The notes beneath the pieces were generated by a model. That model searched no databases and had not been told where the DNA came from. It saw nothing but the letters and a program-made list of their open reading frames with translations. The translations under genes and the position numbers were made by a program. Below, piece by piece: positions 17,165-25,720 of a DNA stretch of 64,000 bases; within the stretch, counting starts at the first letter, position 1, and the number at the start of each line of letters is the position of its first letter. Origin of the DNA: Clostridium neonatale (GTDB lineage: Bacteria > Bacillota > Clostridia > Clostridiales > Clostridiaceae). The stretch spans positions 3,039,288 through 3,103,287 of the forward strand of contig NZ_LN890328.1 of NCBI RefSeq assembly GCF_001458595.1, written 5' to 3'.

Positions 17165-19594
17165 TTATGCTTTAAATTTTCTAAGTCTTAAGGCATTAGT
17201 TAATACTGAAACTGAGCTTAAGCTCATGGCTGCAGCTGCAATCATTGGGTTTAAAAGTGGTCCTCCAAATATATGAAGAACTCCCATTGCAACTGGAATT
17301 CCAAGTACATTGTACCCAAATGCCCAGAATAGATTCTCTTTTATATTTTTAATAGTTGCCTTACTCAATTTAATTGCAGTAGTAACATCCATTAAATCAC
17401 TTCTCATAAGAACTACATCTGCTGACTCAATTGCAACATCAGTACCTGATCCTATTGCTATTCCTACATCAGCTTGAGCAAGAGCTGGAGCATCATTTAT
17501 TCCATCTCCGACCATAGCTACTTTTTGATTTTCTCCTTGAAGTTTTTTAACTTCATTTGCTTTATCTTCAGGAAGCACCTCTGCAAGTACTATATCAATT
17601 CCTACCTGTTTAGCTATTGCATCTGCTGTCTTTTTATTATCTCCAGTAATCATTGCAACCTTTATTCCCATGTTATGAAGAGTTTCTATTGCATTTTTAC
17701 TACTTGGTTTAACTGTATCTGCAACCGCAACTATTCCTCTTAAGATTCCATCAATCGCTATATACATCGGTGTCTTTCCTTCACTAGCCAATCTATCTGA
17801 ATCTTTTGATAAAATATCTATTTCTATATTCTTCTCAGTCATTAATTTTTTATTTCCAAGTAAAATATCTTTTCCATCAATTTTAACTTCTATACCATGA
17901 CCAGGTATTGCATCAAACGCTTCTATCGCCTTAAGTTCTAAATTCTTCTCTTCTGCATCTCTAACTATAGCTTCGCCTAATGGGTGCTCAGACCCTTTCT
18001 CTGCGCTAGCAGCCAAAATAAGAATTTCATCTTTTGAAATGTCATTAGTTATAATATCTGTAACTACTGGCCTTCCTTCTGTTATAGTACCTGTTTTATC
18101 AAAAACAATAGTATTAATCTTATAAGTTGTTTCTAAGGCTTCGCCACCTTTTATTAATACTCCATTTTCAGCACCCTTACCAGTACCAACCATTATAGCT
18201 GTTGGTGTTGCAAGTCCTAGTGCACATGGGCATGCTATAACGAGAACTGCTATAAATATTGTTAATGCAAATATAGGAGTTTCACCAGCAATTAACCATC
18301 CTATAGATGAAATAATAGCTAGAATTATAACAGTTGGTACAAAGTATGAAGATATAACATCAGCAAGCTTTGCTATTGGTGCCTTTGATCCTTGAGCATC
18401 TTCAACAAGTTTTACAATTTGAGCAAGTGCTGTATCCTTACCTACTTTTGTAGCCTTATATTTAATAAATCCAGTTTTATTAATGCTTGCCCCAATTACA
18501 CTACTTCCAATCCCCTTTTCAACTGGAATACTTTCTCCAGTAAGCATTGATTCATCAATTGCAGTACTACCTTCAATCACTTCTCCATCTACAGGTAGCT
18601 TTTCTCCTGGCTTAACTAAGATTATATCCCCAACTATAACCTCTTCAATTGGAATTACTACTTCCTTACCATCTCTTATTAATGTTGCAGTTTTAGGTGC
18701 TAGTCCCATTAATTTCTTAATAGCTTGTGATGTCTTTCCTTTAGAGATTGCTTCTAAATACTTACCTAATGTTATTAAAGTTAAAATAACAGCCGCTGAT
18801 TCAAAATATAAATGCATAGCATATTCTGTTTCTCCACTATTTATCTTATAGATTCCAAATAATCCATAGACAAATGCTGCTAAAGTACTAATTGCAATTA
18901 AAGAATCCATATTAGGACTTAGTTTGAATAAATTCTTAATTCCTATTTTATAAAACTTATATCCTATTATCATTACAGGTAAAGTTAATACTACTTGTAT
19001 TATTGCAAAATTTAATGGATTCATCATAGAATCAATAATATGTGGAAGTGGCATACCAACCATGTGACCCATAGTTATAATTAAAAGTGGAACTGTAAAA
19101 ATTAGTGATACTATAAATCTAATTAATAGCACCTTACTCTCTTCCATCTTTTCTTTTCCTTCTGCTTTTTCCCCTTCTTTAACTAACTTATAGCCAGCTT
19201 TATCTACTGCAGCCTTTATTTCTCCATAGCCAACTTGATCTTCATCTATGCTAACAGTAAGCTTTTCAGTTGCAAAATTAACAGATGAACTCTTAACACC
19301 TTCTACTTTTTGTGCAGCTTTCTCAACTCTATTTGCACATGCTGAACAAGTCATACCTTCTATTTTAAAAGTATATGTCTTTAGATTTTTCTTTACTCCA
19401 TATCCAGCTTTAACAACGGCATTTTCTATATCATTATCACTTAGTTTATTTTCATCAAAAGATACATTTAAAGATTCTGTAGCGAAGTTAACATTTGCCT
19501 CCTCAACACCATCTAACTTTCCTATAACCTTCTCAATCCTATTTGCACATGCTGAACATGTCATTCCTTCTATTTTTAAAGTTTTCTTATTCAT
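17165..19594 (-). CDS. copA: Cu(I)-exporting P1B-type ATPase CopA
   Basis: An 809-residue copper pump. Two N-terminal metal-binding domains carry GMTCSACA (about 10-17 and 84-91). Eight membrane helices follow, with the copper-site CPC in VIACPCALGLATP, phosphorylation motif DKTGT, the P1B hallmark HP in GSEHPLGEAI and the hinge GDGINDAPALAQAD. Before the last helices comes a YN...MxxSS pattern (FGYNVLGIPVAMG; AAMSLSSVSV), the copper signature. It exports cytoplasmic Cu(I). AAAGGAG precedes the ATG. It is the middle gene of the copper operon. Confidence 0.97.
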   Translation of the reverse strand: MNKKTLKIEGMTCSACANRIEKVIGKLDGVEEANVNFATESLNVSFDENKLSDNDIENAVVKAGYGVKKNLKTYTFKIEGMTCSACANRVEKAAQKVEGVKSSSVNFATEKLTVSIDEDQVGYGEIKAAVDKAGYKLVKEGEKAEGKEKMEESKVLLIRFIVSLIFTVPLLIITMGHMVGMPLPHIIDSMMNPLNFAIIQVVLTLPVMIIGYKFYKIGIKNLFKLSPNMDSLIAISTLAAFVYGLFGIYKINSGETEYAMHLYFESAAVILTLITLGKYLEAISKGKTSQAIKKLMGLAPKTATLIRDGKEVVIPIEEVIVGDIILVKPGEKLPVDGEVIEGSTAIDESMLTGESIPVEKGIGSSVIGASINKTGFIKYKATKVGKDTALAQIVKLVEDAQGSKAPIAKLADVISSYFVPTVIILAIISSIGWLIAGETPIFALTIFIAVLVIACPCALGLATPTAIMVGTGKGAENGVLIKGGEALETTYKINTIVFDKTGTITEGRPVVTDIITNDISKDEILILAASAEKGSEHPLGEAIVRDAEEKNLELKAIEAFDAIPGHGIEVKIDGKDILLGNKKLMTEKNIEIDILSKDSDRLASEGKTPMYIAIDGILRGIVAVADTVKPSSKNAIETLHNMGIKVAMITGDNKKTADAIAKQVGIDIVLAEVLPEDKANEVKKLQGENQKVAMVGDGINDAPALAQADVGIAIGSGTDVAIESADVVLMRSDLMDVTTAIKLSKATIKNIKENLFWAFGYNVLGIPVAMGVLHIFGGPLLNPMIAAAAMSLSSVSVLTNALRLRKFKA

Positions 19595-19634
19595 AAATCG
19601 CTCCTTTCAGCTAATCGATACTAGTTATCTTACT

Positions 19635-19901
19635 TTATTTAGATAAGATTTTTTCTAGCACTTTGTTAAACTCTTCAATCTTTTCTTCTGGATTTTCTGA
19701 CATACATGCATCTTTAACACAGTGTCTTAAATGCCCTTGTAGTATTGTTACATCAGCTTTTTTTATTAACGATTGAACCGCCATCAATTGATTTGCTATG
19801 TCAATACAATATCTATCATCTTCTATCATTTTTATTATTCCATCTATTTGCCCTCTGGCCGTTTTTAATGATTGTAATGCTTTCTTTTTTTCATCATTCA
19901 T
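19635..19901 (-). CDS. csoR: CsoR-family copper-sensing repressor
   Basis: An 88-residue all-helical repressor of the CsoR/RcnR family. The copper ligands of CsoR are in place: Cys in DDRYCIDI, His and Cys in HLRHCVKDAC. Apo-CsoR binds a G/C-tract operator and Cu(I) releases it. The start at 19901 was chosen by GGAGG six bases upstream; the upstream in-frame ATG would overlap the operator. It is the first gene of csoR-copA-copZ and autoregulated through the operator at 19915-19930. Confidence 0.94.
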   Translation of the reverse strand: MNDEKKKALQSLKTARGQIDGIIKMIEDDRYCIDIANQLMAVQSLIKKADVTILQGHLRHCVKDACMSENPEEKIEEFNKVLEKILSK

Positions 19902-19914
19902 ATTATACCTCCCC

Positions 19915-19930
19915 ACCCCCCTGAGGGGGT
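19915..19930 (-). promoter_or_regulatory. CsoR operator
   Basis: A 16-bp dyad ACCCCC-CTGA-GGGGGT, a G/C tract inside AT-rich DNA. It matches the known CsoR site form (C-tract, short AT-like centre, G-tract). It lies just downstream of the -10 and before the csoR ribosome binding site, where repressor would block transcription. Confidence 0.85.
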
Positions 19931-19941
19931 TTATATGAATT

Positions 19942-19969
19942 ATTATAGATCAATTTTTTTATTTGTCAA
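19942..19969 (-). promoter_or_regulatory. Promoter of the csoR-copA-copZ operon
   Basis: Minus strand TTGACA (19964-19969), 16-bp spacer, TATAAT (19942-19947). This is a near-perfect vegetative promoter. Confidence 0.88.
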
Positions 19970-20041
19970 TGATTAGTTTTATCATTAAATTAATCTTTAT
20001 TCTATTTTTATTAATATTCTGTAAAGTTACACAAAATAAAA

Positions 20042-20086
20042 TAGAGTTAGCTATATATTTTAAAATTTAATATATAAATAACTCTA
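20042..20086 (-). terminator. Terminator after the GGDEF/HD-GYP gene
   Basis: TAGAGTTA/TAACTCTA outer stem (20042-20049 with 20079-20086) with an AT-rich inner stem; a U-containing tail on the minus strand. Confidence 0.6.
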
Positions 20087-20095
20087 CTTTATTAA

Positions 20096-21829
20096 CTACG
20101 CACTCTCTAAACATTCTATGAACACTTTCACTATATTTGGATCAAATTGCTTTCCCGAATTCTTTTTTAACTCTCTAATTGCTTCATCTTTAGATAAGGC
20201 ATTCTTGTAAACTCTATTAGTAGTCATAACATCATAAGCATCCGCAACGCTCACTATTCTCGCTATAAGAGGTATCTTGTCCTCTTTAAGTTTCAGCGGA
20301 TATCCATTTCCATCCCATCTTTCATGATGAGTTAATACACCTTTAGCTACACTTTCTAGATGATTTGCAGCTTTAATTATTCTATATCCCTTTTCTGTAT
20401 GACTTTTTATAATCCCAAATTCTTCTTCTGTTAAATTATCTGATTTTAATAATATCGACTCATTTATTCCTATTTTTCCTATATCATGCAATTTTGCTAC
20501 TAATATAAGCTCATCCATAACTGAAAGTGGCAATGATAGTCTTTCCCCTATTTTTATGGAATTTTCAACAACCCTCTCTGTATGTGCTTTAGTTTCTAAA
20601 CTTTTTTCCTGTAATGTAGCCTGTAATGATGATATTACTGAGCTATTAAAACTATTTTTTTCTAATAATTTTTTTCTATACACCATATCTTCGGCTTCTT
20701 TTAAAGTATCATATATTGATTTATCTAAATCATAAGTAACTGAATATCCTAAAGCTATACTTATTTTTATTAAATCATGTTTATAATTATTGCAGCTATC
20801 TATTATATTCTTTATTAGAGTTTCACACTCATTTTCTTTTGCCTTTGGAATTATAATAGCAAATTCATCTCCACCAATTCTAAAAATTAGTTCATTCCCT
20901 TTACAAACATCTTTTAAAACTTTAGTTGTTAATTTTAATAGCTCATCGCCTTCTTCATGACCTAATGTATCATTAACTATTTTGAGGCCATTCGTATCTC
21001 CCATTATTATACCCATAGGTAAATTTTCTTCTTTAAATATTTTCTTTGCTTTTTCTTCAAAACATGTCCTGTTGTATACTTTAGTTAAAATATCCGTATA
21101 ACTTAAATACTTTAATTTTTTTTCTATCTTTTTTCTATCAGTTATATCTAATAATAGCCCTATTATTCCACTTACTTCATTATTATCATTTAAAACTGGT
21201 GTCTTAATGATTTCCGTGTATAAATTTTCTCCATTCCCTAATTCTATTTTCTCTTCTTTTTTTACTGTTTTTTTAGTTTCAAAAACTTTTTTATCTTCTT
21301 GAATAAATTTATTCTTTGACTCACATATTGATTCATTTAATGAATTCTTATTTTCTATTATGCTTTCCTTATCTTTGCTAAGTAAATCATCAAATTTCTT
21401 ATTAGTATAAAGATATCCTAATTCTCTGTCTTTATAAAAGATTCCAGCTTGAAGCGAATCTAAAATCATTTCAGTAATACTTTCTTCTTTAGATATTATC
21501 GGAATATCTATTCCCGCTATTCCTTCTAATTCTCCATTATCGTCTGTCAATGGAAATACTGTAGAATCTACTTTTATTCCTTCATTTGTGTATCTCTTCT
21601 CTTTTACAGTAGACATACTATTCAATGCTTTACTGCACATTTCATTACTTTTATCAGCTATTTCTTTTCTGTATAAATCTTCTTCACATAACCCTATAAT
21701 ATTTCCCTTTTTTATATTATTTATATCTATATATCTCTTATTTGTATATATGAAGCGTAAGTCTTTATCTTTTATCCATATAGGTTGTGGAACTGCATCA
21801 ACCAAAAGCCTAAATATTTTTATATCCAT
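20096..21829 (-). CDS. PAS-PAS-GGDEF-HD-GYP cyclic di-GMP enzyme
   Basis: A 577-residue soluble signalling protein. Two PAS-like sensor domains (about 1-110 and 120-235; ELGYLYTNKKFDDLL and a PAC-like tail ending GLLLDITDRKK) precede a GGDEF domain with an intact RIGGDEFAI active site. A C-terminal HD-GYP domain has HTERVVEN, HDIGKIGI and HHERWDGNGYP, all metal-site residues present. It could both make c-di-GMP and break it down. The start at 21829 has AAGGAGG upstream; a further ATG lies 36 bp earlier. A c-di-GMP riboswitch occurs in the same window at 38.8 kb. Confidence 0.93.
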   Translation of the reverse strand: MDIKIFRLLVDAVPQPIWIKDKDLRFIYTNKRYIDINNIKKGNIIGLCEEDLYRKEIADKSNEMCSKALNSMSTVKEKRYTNEGIKVDSTVFPLTDDNGELEGIAGIDIPIISKEESITEMILDSLQAGIFYKDRELGYLYTNKKFDDLLSKDKESIIENKNSLNESICESKNKFIQEDKKVFETKKTVKKEEKIELGNGENLYTEIIKTPVLNDNNEVSGIIGLLLDITDRKKIEKKLKYLSYTDILTKVYNRTCFEEKAKKIFKEENLPMGIIMGDTNGLKIVNDTLGHEEGDELLKLTTKVLKDVCKGNELIFRIGGDEFAIIIPKAKENECETLIKNIIDSCNNYKHDLIKISIALGYSVTYDLDKSIYDTLKEAEDMVYRKKLLEKNSFNSSVISSLQATLQEKSLETKAHTERVVENSIKIGERLSLPLSVMDELILVAKLHDIGKIGINESILLKSDNLTEEEFGIIKSHTEKGYRIIKAANHLESVAKGVLTHHERWDGNGYPLKLKEDKIPLIARIVSVADAYDVMTTNRVYKNALSKDEAIRELKKNSGKQFDPNIVKVFIECLESA

Positions 21830-22015
21830 AAATACCTCCTTCACACTAATTAATATATAATCCATATTATGATTATTAATGTAAATCGTCCCTTAAACAA
21901 ATCATACCAAACATAATATTTCTCAATAATATCTAATTCTATATTATATAAATTATAACATTATACTATATCAATCAAAACTACTAGATATTACTTATTA
22001 TAATATACTAAAAAT

Positions 22016-22055
22016 ACATAAAACAAATCTTTAATAATAAAGTTTTGTTTTATGT
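22016..22055. terminator. Terminator-like hairpin
   Basis: A long near-perfect palindrome (ACATAAAACAAA ... TTTGTTTTATGT). It lies just after the small broken gene on the minus strand and is T-rich on both exits. Confidence 0.55.
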
Positions 22056-22066
22056 ATTTTACATAT

Positions 22067-22293
22067 TTAAATATACATATATTCATTATAATAATCTTTT
22101 TTTAATAAAGTTTCAATTTTATCCATGTATTTTTCACATTTTACAATAGTAAATTTATGAATAAACTTACTTTTAATCTCTAATCCCTCTTTTGAATTAT
22201 CTTTTAACAATCTATATGTAGTCAATGCCAGCATTTTAGCTATAGCTATATATCATCGATTAATTCAATATTTTTTTCTTGAACTTTATCCAT
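22067..22293 (-). pseudogene. Small conserved-looking gene broken by a 2-bp frameshift
   Basis: A GGAG site precedes ATG at 22293. The reading frame begins MDKVQEKNIELIDDI and then hits a stop. Removing one TA from the run at about 22248-22253 restores a frame of 75 codons ending at TAA 22067-22069. It reads through KMLALTTYRLLKD, KSKFIHKFTIVKCEKYMDK and a Tyr-rich end. The clean restored frame, codon use and terminator support a real small gene. No domain is recognised. The frameshift could be a mutation, a phase-variable TA run, or a sequencing error. Confidence 0.6.
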
Positions 22294-22476
22294 AATAAAT
22301 TTCTCCTATAAATGCTTTAAATTATATCATCAGTTTTAACAGTGTCCAGTATTATCTCTTTTTTTATTTTTTAGATATTAATATATTATTCGGAAGCCAC
22401 TTAAATAAATTAATAGTATTTATTTTATATATTATTACAATAATTCATATAATTCCTATTATATTTCTATAAATCA

Positions 22477-22504
22477 TTGACAGTAAAAATAATACATGTA
22501 TAAT
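22477..22504 (+). promoter_or_regulatory. Promoter of the SAM-riboswitch leader
   Basis: TTGACA (22477-22482), 16-bp spacer, TATAAT (22499-22504), about 27 bp before the riboswitch P1 strand. Confidence 0.88.
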
Positions 22505-22530
22505 AGTAAATAACAAATAAATATTTATTA

Positions 22531-22641
22531 CTCTTATTACGAGTGGTGGAGGGACTGGCCCTATGAAACCCAGCAACCTGATAAACTTTCATTTAGTTTA
22601 TTGTGGTGCTAAATCCTGCAGGTTTACCTGATAGATAAGAT
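22531..22641 (+). promoter_or_regulatory. SAM-I riboswitch (S box)
   Basis: The S-box core is unmistakable: GGTGGAGGGACTGGCCCTAT, GAAACCCAGCAACC, then GGTGCTAAATCCTGCAG and a closing GATAAGA that pairs with CTTAT at the 5' end. SAM binding should expose the downstream terminator and reduce expression of the sulfur amino acid genes that follow. Confidence 0.96.
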
Positions 22642-22665
22642 TGTCATCGTTATTTATGTACGCAT

Positions 22666-22697
22666 AAGTCACTTCTTATCTTGAAGTGACTTTTTTT
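22666..22697 (+). terminator. Expression-platform terminator of the SAM riboswitch
   Basis: A 10-bp stem (22666-22675 with 22683-22692), loop TTATCTT, followed by seven T residues. The TCTTATC around the loop can pair with GATAAGA of the aptamer as an anti-terminator. Confidence 0.9.
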
Positions 22698-22749
22698 AAC
22701 GTATATGAAAATATAAAATTTTAATTTAATTATTAGGAGATGATATTTT

Positions 22750-23886
22750 ATGAATATAGAAACACTTTCAGTTCAAGGCTCATCAGGTGGAGATGAAAAG
22801 ACAGGAGCTATAAGCTTTCCTATTTATCAAACTGCTACATTCAAACATTTAGGACTTAATAAAAGTACAGGTTATGATTATTCTCGTGATACAAATCCAA
22901 CTAGAGAAGAAGTAGAAAAAACTATAGCCAAATTAGAAAATGGTTTAGGTGCAATTGGATTCTCCTCTGGAGTTGCATCTATTGTCTGTTGCATACATCT
23001 TTTTAAATGCGGTGATCACATAATATTATCTGAAGATTTATATGGTGGAACTTTTCGATTATTTAATGAAACTTTTAAGGATTTTGGAATCTCCTGTACA
23101 TTTGTAGATACTACTAATCCTTCTAATATAGAGAATGCATTAACTCAAAACACTAAAGCAATATTTATTGAAACACCATCAAATCCCACTATGAGAGTTA
23201 CTGATATAAAAGCTGTAAGTAAAATCTCAAAAGATAATAATATATTATTGATTGTTGATAATACCTTTCTAACACCTTACTATCAAAAACCACTAACGCT
23301 AGGTGCTGATTTAGTTATACATAGCGGAACAAAATATCTAGGAGGTCATCATGATTTACTAGCCGGATTTATTGTTGGAAATGATGAACAATTACTTAAT
23401 AAACTAAAAAGAACTCATATGTCAATTGGAGCAACTTTATCACCATTTGATTCTTGGCTACTTCTTAGGGGAATCAAAACACTTCATATAAGGCTAGATA
23501 GAGCTCAAGAAAATGCTATTAAATTAGCAGAATTTTTAGAATCTAATCCTAATGTCAGCAAGGTATTTTATGTTGGTTTAAAAGACTTTAATGGACATGA
23601 TGCTAATTTGAAACAAGCCACTGGCTTTGGTTCTACATTATCATTTAGAGTTAAGGATAAATCCCTAATTCCAAAGATATTAGAGAATGTTAAGATAATT
23701 AAATTTGCAGAAAGTCTTGGAGGTGTAGAAACACTTATAACTTATCCATTTACTCAAACTCATGCGGATATTCCTGCAGATATAAGACAACGTCTAGGCG
23801 TAGATGAATATTTGCTACGATTATCTGTTGGTATTGAAAATATTTCTGATTTAGTAGAAGATTTACAACAAGCAATTAATTCATAG
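22750..23886 (+). CDS. metI: Cystathionine gamma-synthase / O-acetylhomoserine thiolyase-type enzyme (MetI-like)
   Basis: A 378-residue Cys/Met-metabolism PLP enzyme. It shows YQTATFKHLG, YDYSRDTNPTR, GFSSGVAS, the ETPSNPTMRVTD motif, DNTFLTPYYQKPL and the PLP lysine Lys195 in HSGTKYLGGHHD. The HxDLLAG form after the lysine and its place behind a SAM riboswitch, followed by a metC-type gene, mirror the Bacillus metI-metC pair. MetI joins O-acyl-homoserine with cysteine or sulfide. A ribosome binding site, AGGAGATG, precedes the ATG. Exact substrate choice cannot be read from sequence. Confidence 0.88.
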   Translation: MNIETLSVQGSSGGDEKTGAISFPIYQTATFKHLGLNKSTGYDYSRDTNPTREEVEKTIAKLENGLGAIGFSSGVASIVCCIHLFKCGDHIILSEDLYGGTFRLFNETFKDFGISCTFVDTTNPSNIENALTQNTKAIFIETPSNPTMRVTDIKAVSKISKDNNILLIVDNTFLTPYYQKPLTLGADLVIHSGTKYLGGHHDLLAGFIVGNDEQLLNKLKRTHMSIGATLSPFDSWLLLRGIKTLHIRLDRAQENAIKLAEFLESNPNVSKVFYVGLKDFNGHDANLKQATGFGSTLSFRVKDKSLIPKILENVKIIKFAESLGGVETLITYPFTQTHADIPADIRQRLGVDEYLLRLSVGIENISDLVEDLQQAINS

Positions 23887-24097
23887 AAATAAAACAATTA
23901 ACACTAAAAACTGTGTTTGATAATATTGAGCAAGAATTTTTTATAATGTAATAAACGTGCATTGACATCTTGACTTTGTCAATAGAACATTTTTGTGTTG
24001 AATCAAATAAAACACACTTTATTTTACTTACCAAAACTTACTATGTATAAAAGCTAATAAATATATAAAATAAACTATTAATAAATGAGGTGCTAAA

Positions 24098-25231
24098 ATG
24101 AATTTTGGAACAAAATTAATACATTCAAGTGGAGATATAGACATTGCTACTGGTTCTGTAAGTACTCCAATATATCAAACATCAACATTTCACCAATTTG
24201 ATATAAATAACTTTGGAAAATACGATTATTCTCGATCTGGAAATCCAACTCGTGATGTTCTTGAAAATTTAATTTCTGAACTTGAAGGCGGTGTAAGAGG
24301 CTTTGCATTTTCTTCAGGAATGGCAGCAATTTGTTCAGTTCTCTCACTTTTTTCTGCTGGAGATCACATTATAATTTGTGGTGATGTATATGGTGGTACA
24401 TATAGAGCTGCTACTCAGTTATTTTCTAGATTTAATATCGAATTTACATTTGTAGATGCATCAAATATAGATGAAATTGCTAATGCATTTAAAGAAAATA
24501 CTAAGGGCTTATATTTAGAAACACCGTCAAACCCCTTATTAAAAGTTACAGATTTAAGATTTGCCTCTAATATAGCTAAAACTCATAGATGTATTACAAT
24601 AGTTGATAATACATTTATGTCTCCTTATCTACAAAGGCCTTTGGAACTTGGTGCAGATATAGTAGTTCATAGTGCAACAAAATTTCTAGGAGGGCATAGT
24701 GATGTTATCTCTGGGCTAGTTGTAACAAATAACGATGAACTTGCTAATCAAATATATAAAATACAAAATACTTTTGGTGCTGTCCTTGGACCACAAGACT
24801 GCTTCTTGCTAATAAGGGGAATTAAAACATTAAAAGTAAGAATGGATGCACTTCAAAATAACGCCTATAAATTAGCAAAATGGCTTAATGAACAAGATGA
24901 AGTCGAAAAAGTATATTATTTAGCTTTAGATTCTGCTGAAGGAAAAGAGCTTCATTTTTCTCAAGCATCTGGTGCTGGCGCCGTTTTGTCATTTAAATTT
25001 AAGTCTTTAGAAACAACCACTTATTTTTTAAATCATGTGAAAAATGTAGCTGTAGCTGTAAGTTTAGGAAGTGTTGAAACTATTGTTTCATATCCTGCAA
25101 AAATGAGCCATGCTTCAATTCCAGTTGAAAAAAGAAATGATTTAGGTATCACAGATACATTAATAAGAGTATCTGTCGGCCTTGAAGATATTGAAGATTT
25201 AATAGCTTCCTTCAAAGAAGCTATTGTTTAG
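24098..25231 (+). CDS. metC: Cystathionine beta-lyase-type enzyme (MetC-like)
   Basis: A 377-residue paralogue of the preceding gene: YQTSTFHQFD, YDYSRSGNPTR, FSSGMAAI, ETPSNPLLKVTD, DNTFMSPYLQRPL and Lys195 in HSATKFLGGHSD. It probably cleaves cystathionine to homocysteine, the next step after MetI. A GAGGTG site precedes the ATG. The 211-bp gap after metI contains a small ATTGACA/TGTCAAT hairpin (about 23963-23985) but no convincing terminator, so SAM-riboswitch readthrough is plausible. A gamma-lyase role cannot be excluded. Confidence 0.88.
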   Translation: MNFGTKLIHSSGDIDIATGSVSTPIYQTSTFHQFDINNFGKYDYSRSGNPTRDVLENLISELEGGVRGFAFSSGMAAICSVLSLFSAGDHIIICGDVYGGTYRAATQLFSRFNIEFTFVDASNIDEIANAFKENTKGLYLETPSNPLLKVTDLRFASNIAKTHRCITIVDNTFMSPYLQRPLELGADIVVHSATKFLGGHSDVISGLVVTNNDELANQIYKIQNTFGAVLGPQDCFLLIRGIKTLKVRMDALQNNAYKLAKWLNEQDEVEKVYYLALDSAEGKELHFSQASGAGAVLSFKFKSLETTTYFLNHVKNVAVAVSLGSVETIVSYPAKMSHASIPVEKRNDLGITDTLIRVSVGLEDIEDLIASFKEAIV

Positions 25232-25247
25232 AATATAAATATATTCT

Positions 25248-25472
25248 GTAGAATCAGAATTTAGTGGATAACAACCGAAATTCAATATATGATAGGCTCG
25301 ATTGCAGGGAAATTTAAGCTAAAACTTCTAAAGACACAGGCTGTGCCCAAAACAATTTGCTCCAACAGCAAGTGTTGGACAAATTATTTTGGAACAGCCT
25401 ATATCTAAGAAGTTAAAAGCTTAAATTTCTTAATGCAATACTACGCCTATCATATATTGAATTTCTTTGTTT
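25248..25472 (+). repeat. Structured unit B1 (left, inward-facing)
   Basis: Nested stems: outer 21 bp, perfect (25277-25297 with 25445-25465); second 12 bp (25309-25320 with 25418-25429); AACTTCT/AGAAGTT (25323-25329 with 25408-25414); variable stem AGGCTGT/ACAGCCT (25338-25344 with 25394-25400); CCAAAA/TTTTGG; TTTG/CAAA; and terminal TCCAACA/TGTTGGA closing on GCAAG (25368-25372). The unpaired words CTCGATTGCAGG and TTAATGCAATACTACG face each other between the first two stems and recur in the other units. Confidence 0.8.
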
Positions 25473-25720
25473 TGCTCTAAAATCATAGATGTCTAACTTT
25501 TTTTAGTTATAATTTATGTTTTTAGGAATATTACAAGTCTAAAAATATAGTTTTCAATCACTTGTAATAATTTAGGAAGCTACTTATAAAACACCGGTAT
25601 CCACCAATAAATAAGCAAAGATCCGAATTGCAGCATAGCTGCTCTTCTTATAAGTGCACATTTGTAAGAATTTAAATTCATATATTTATAAAAATATATC
25701 TGGATACTCAGAGTTTATAT

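Noticed and set aside
23963..23985. Terminator between metI and metC
   Set aside because: The ATTGACA/TGTCAAT hairpin lacks a U-tract and contains a long loop, so readthrough is more likely.
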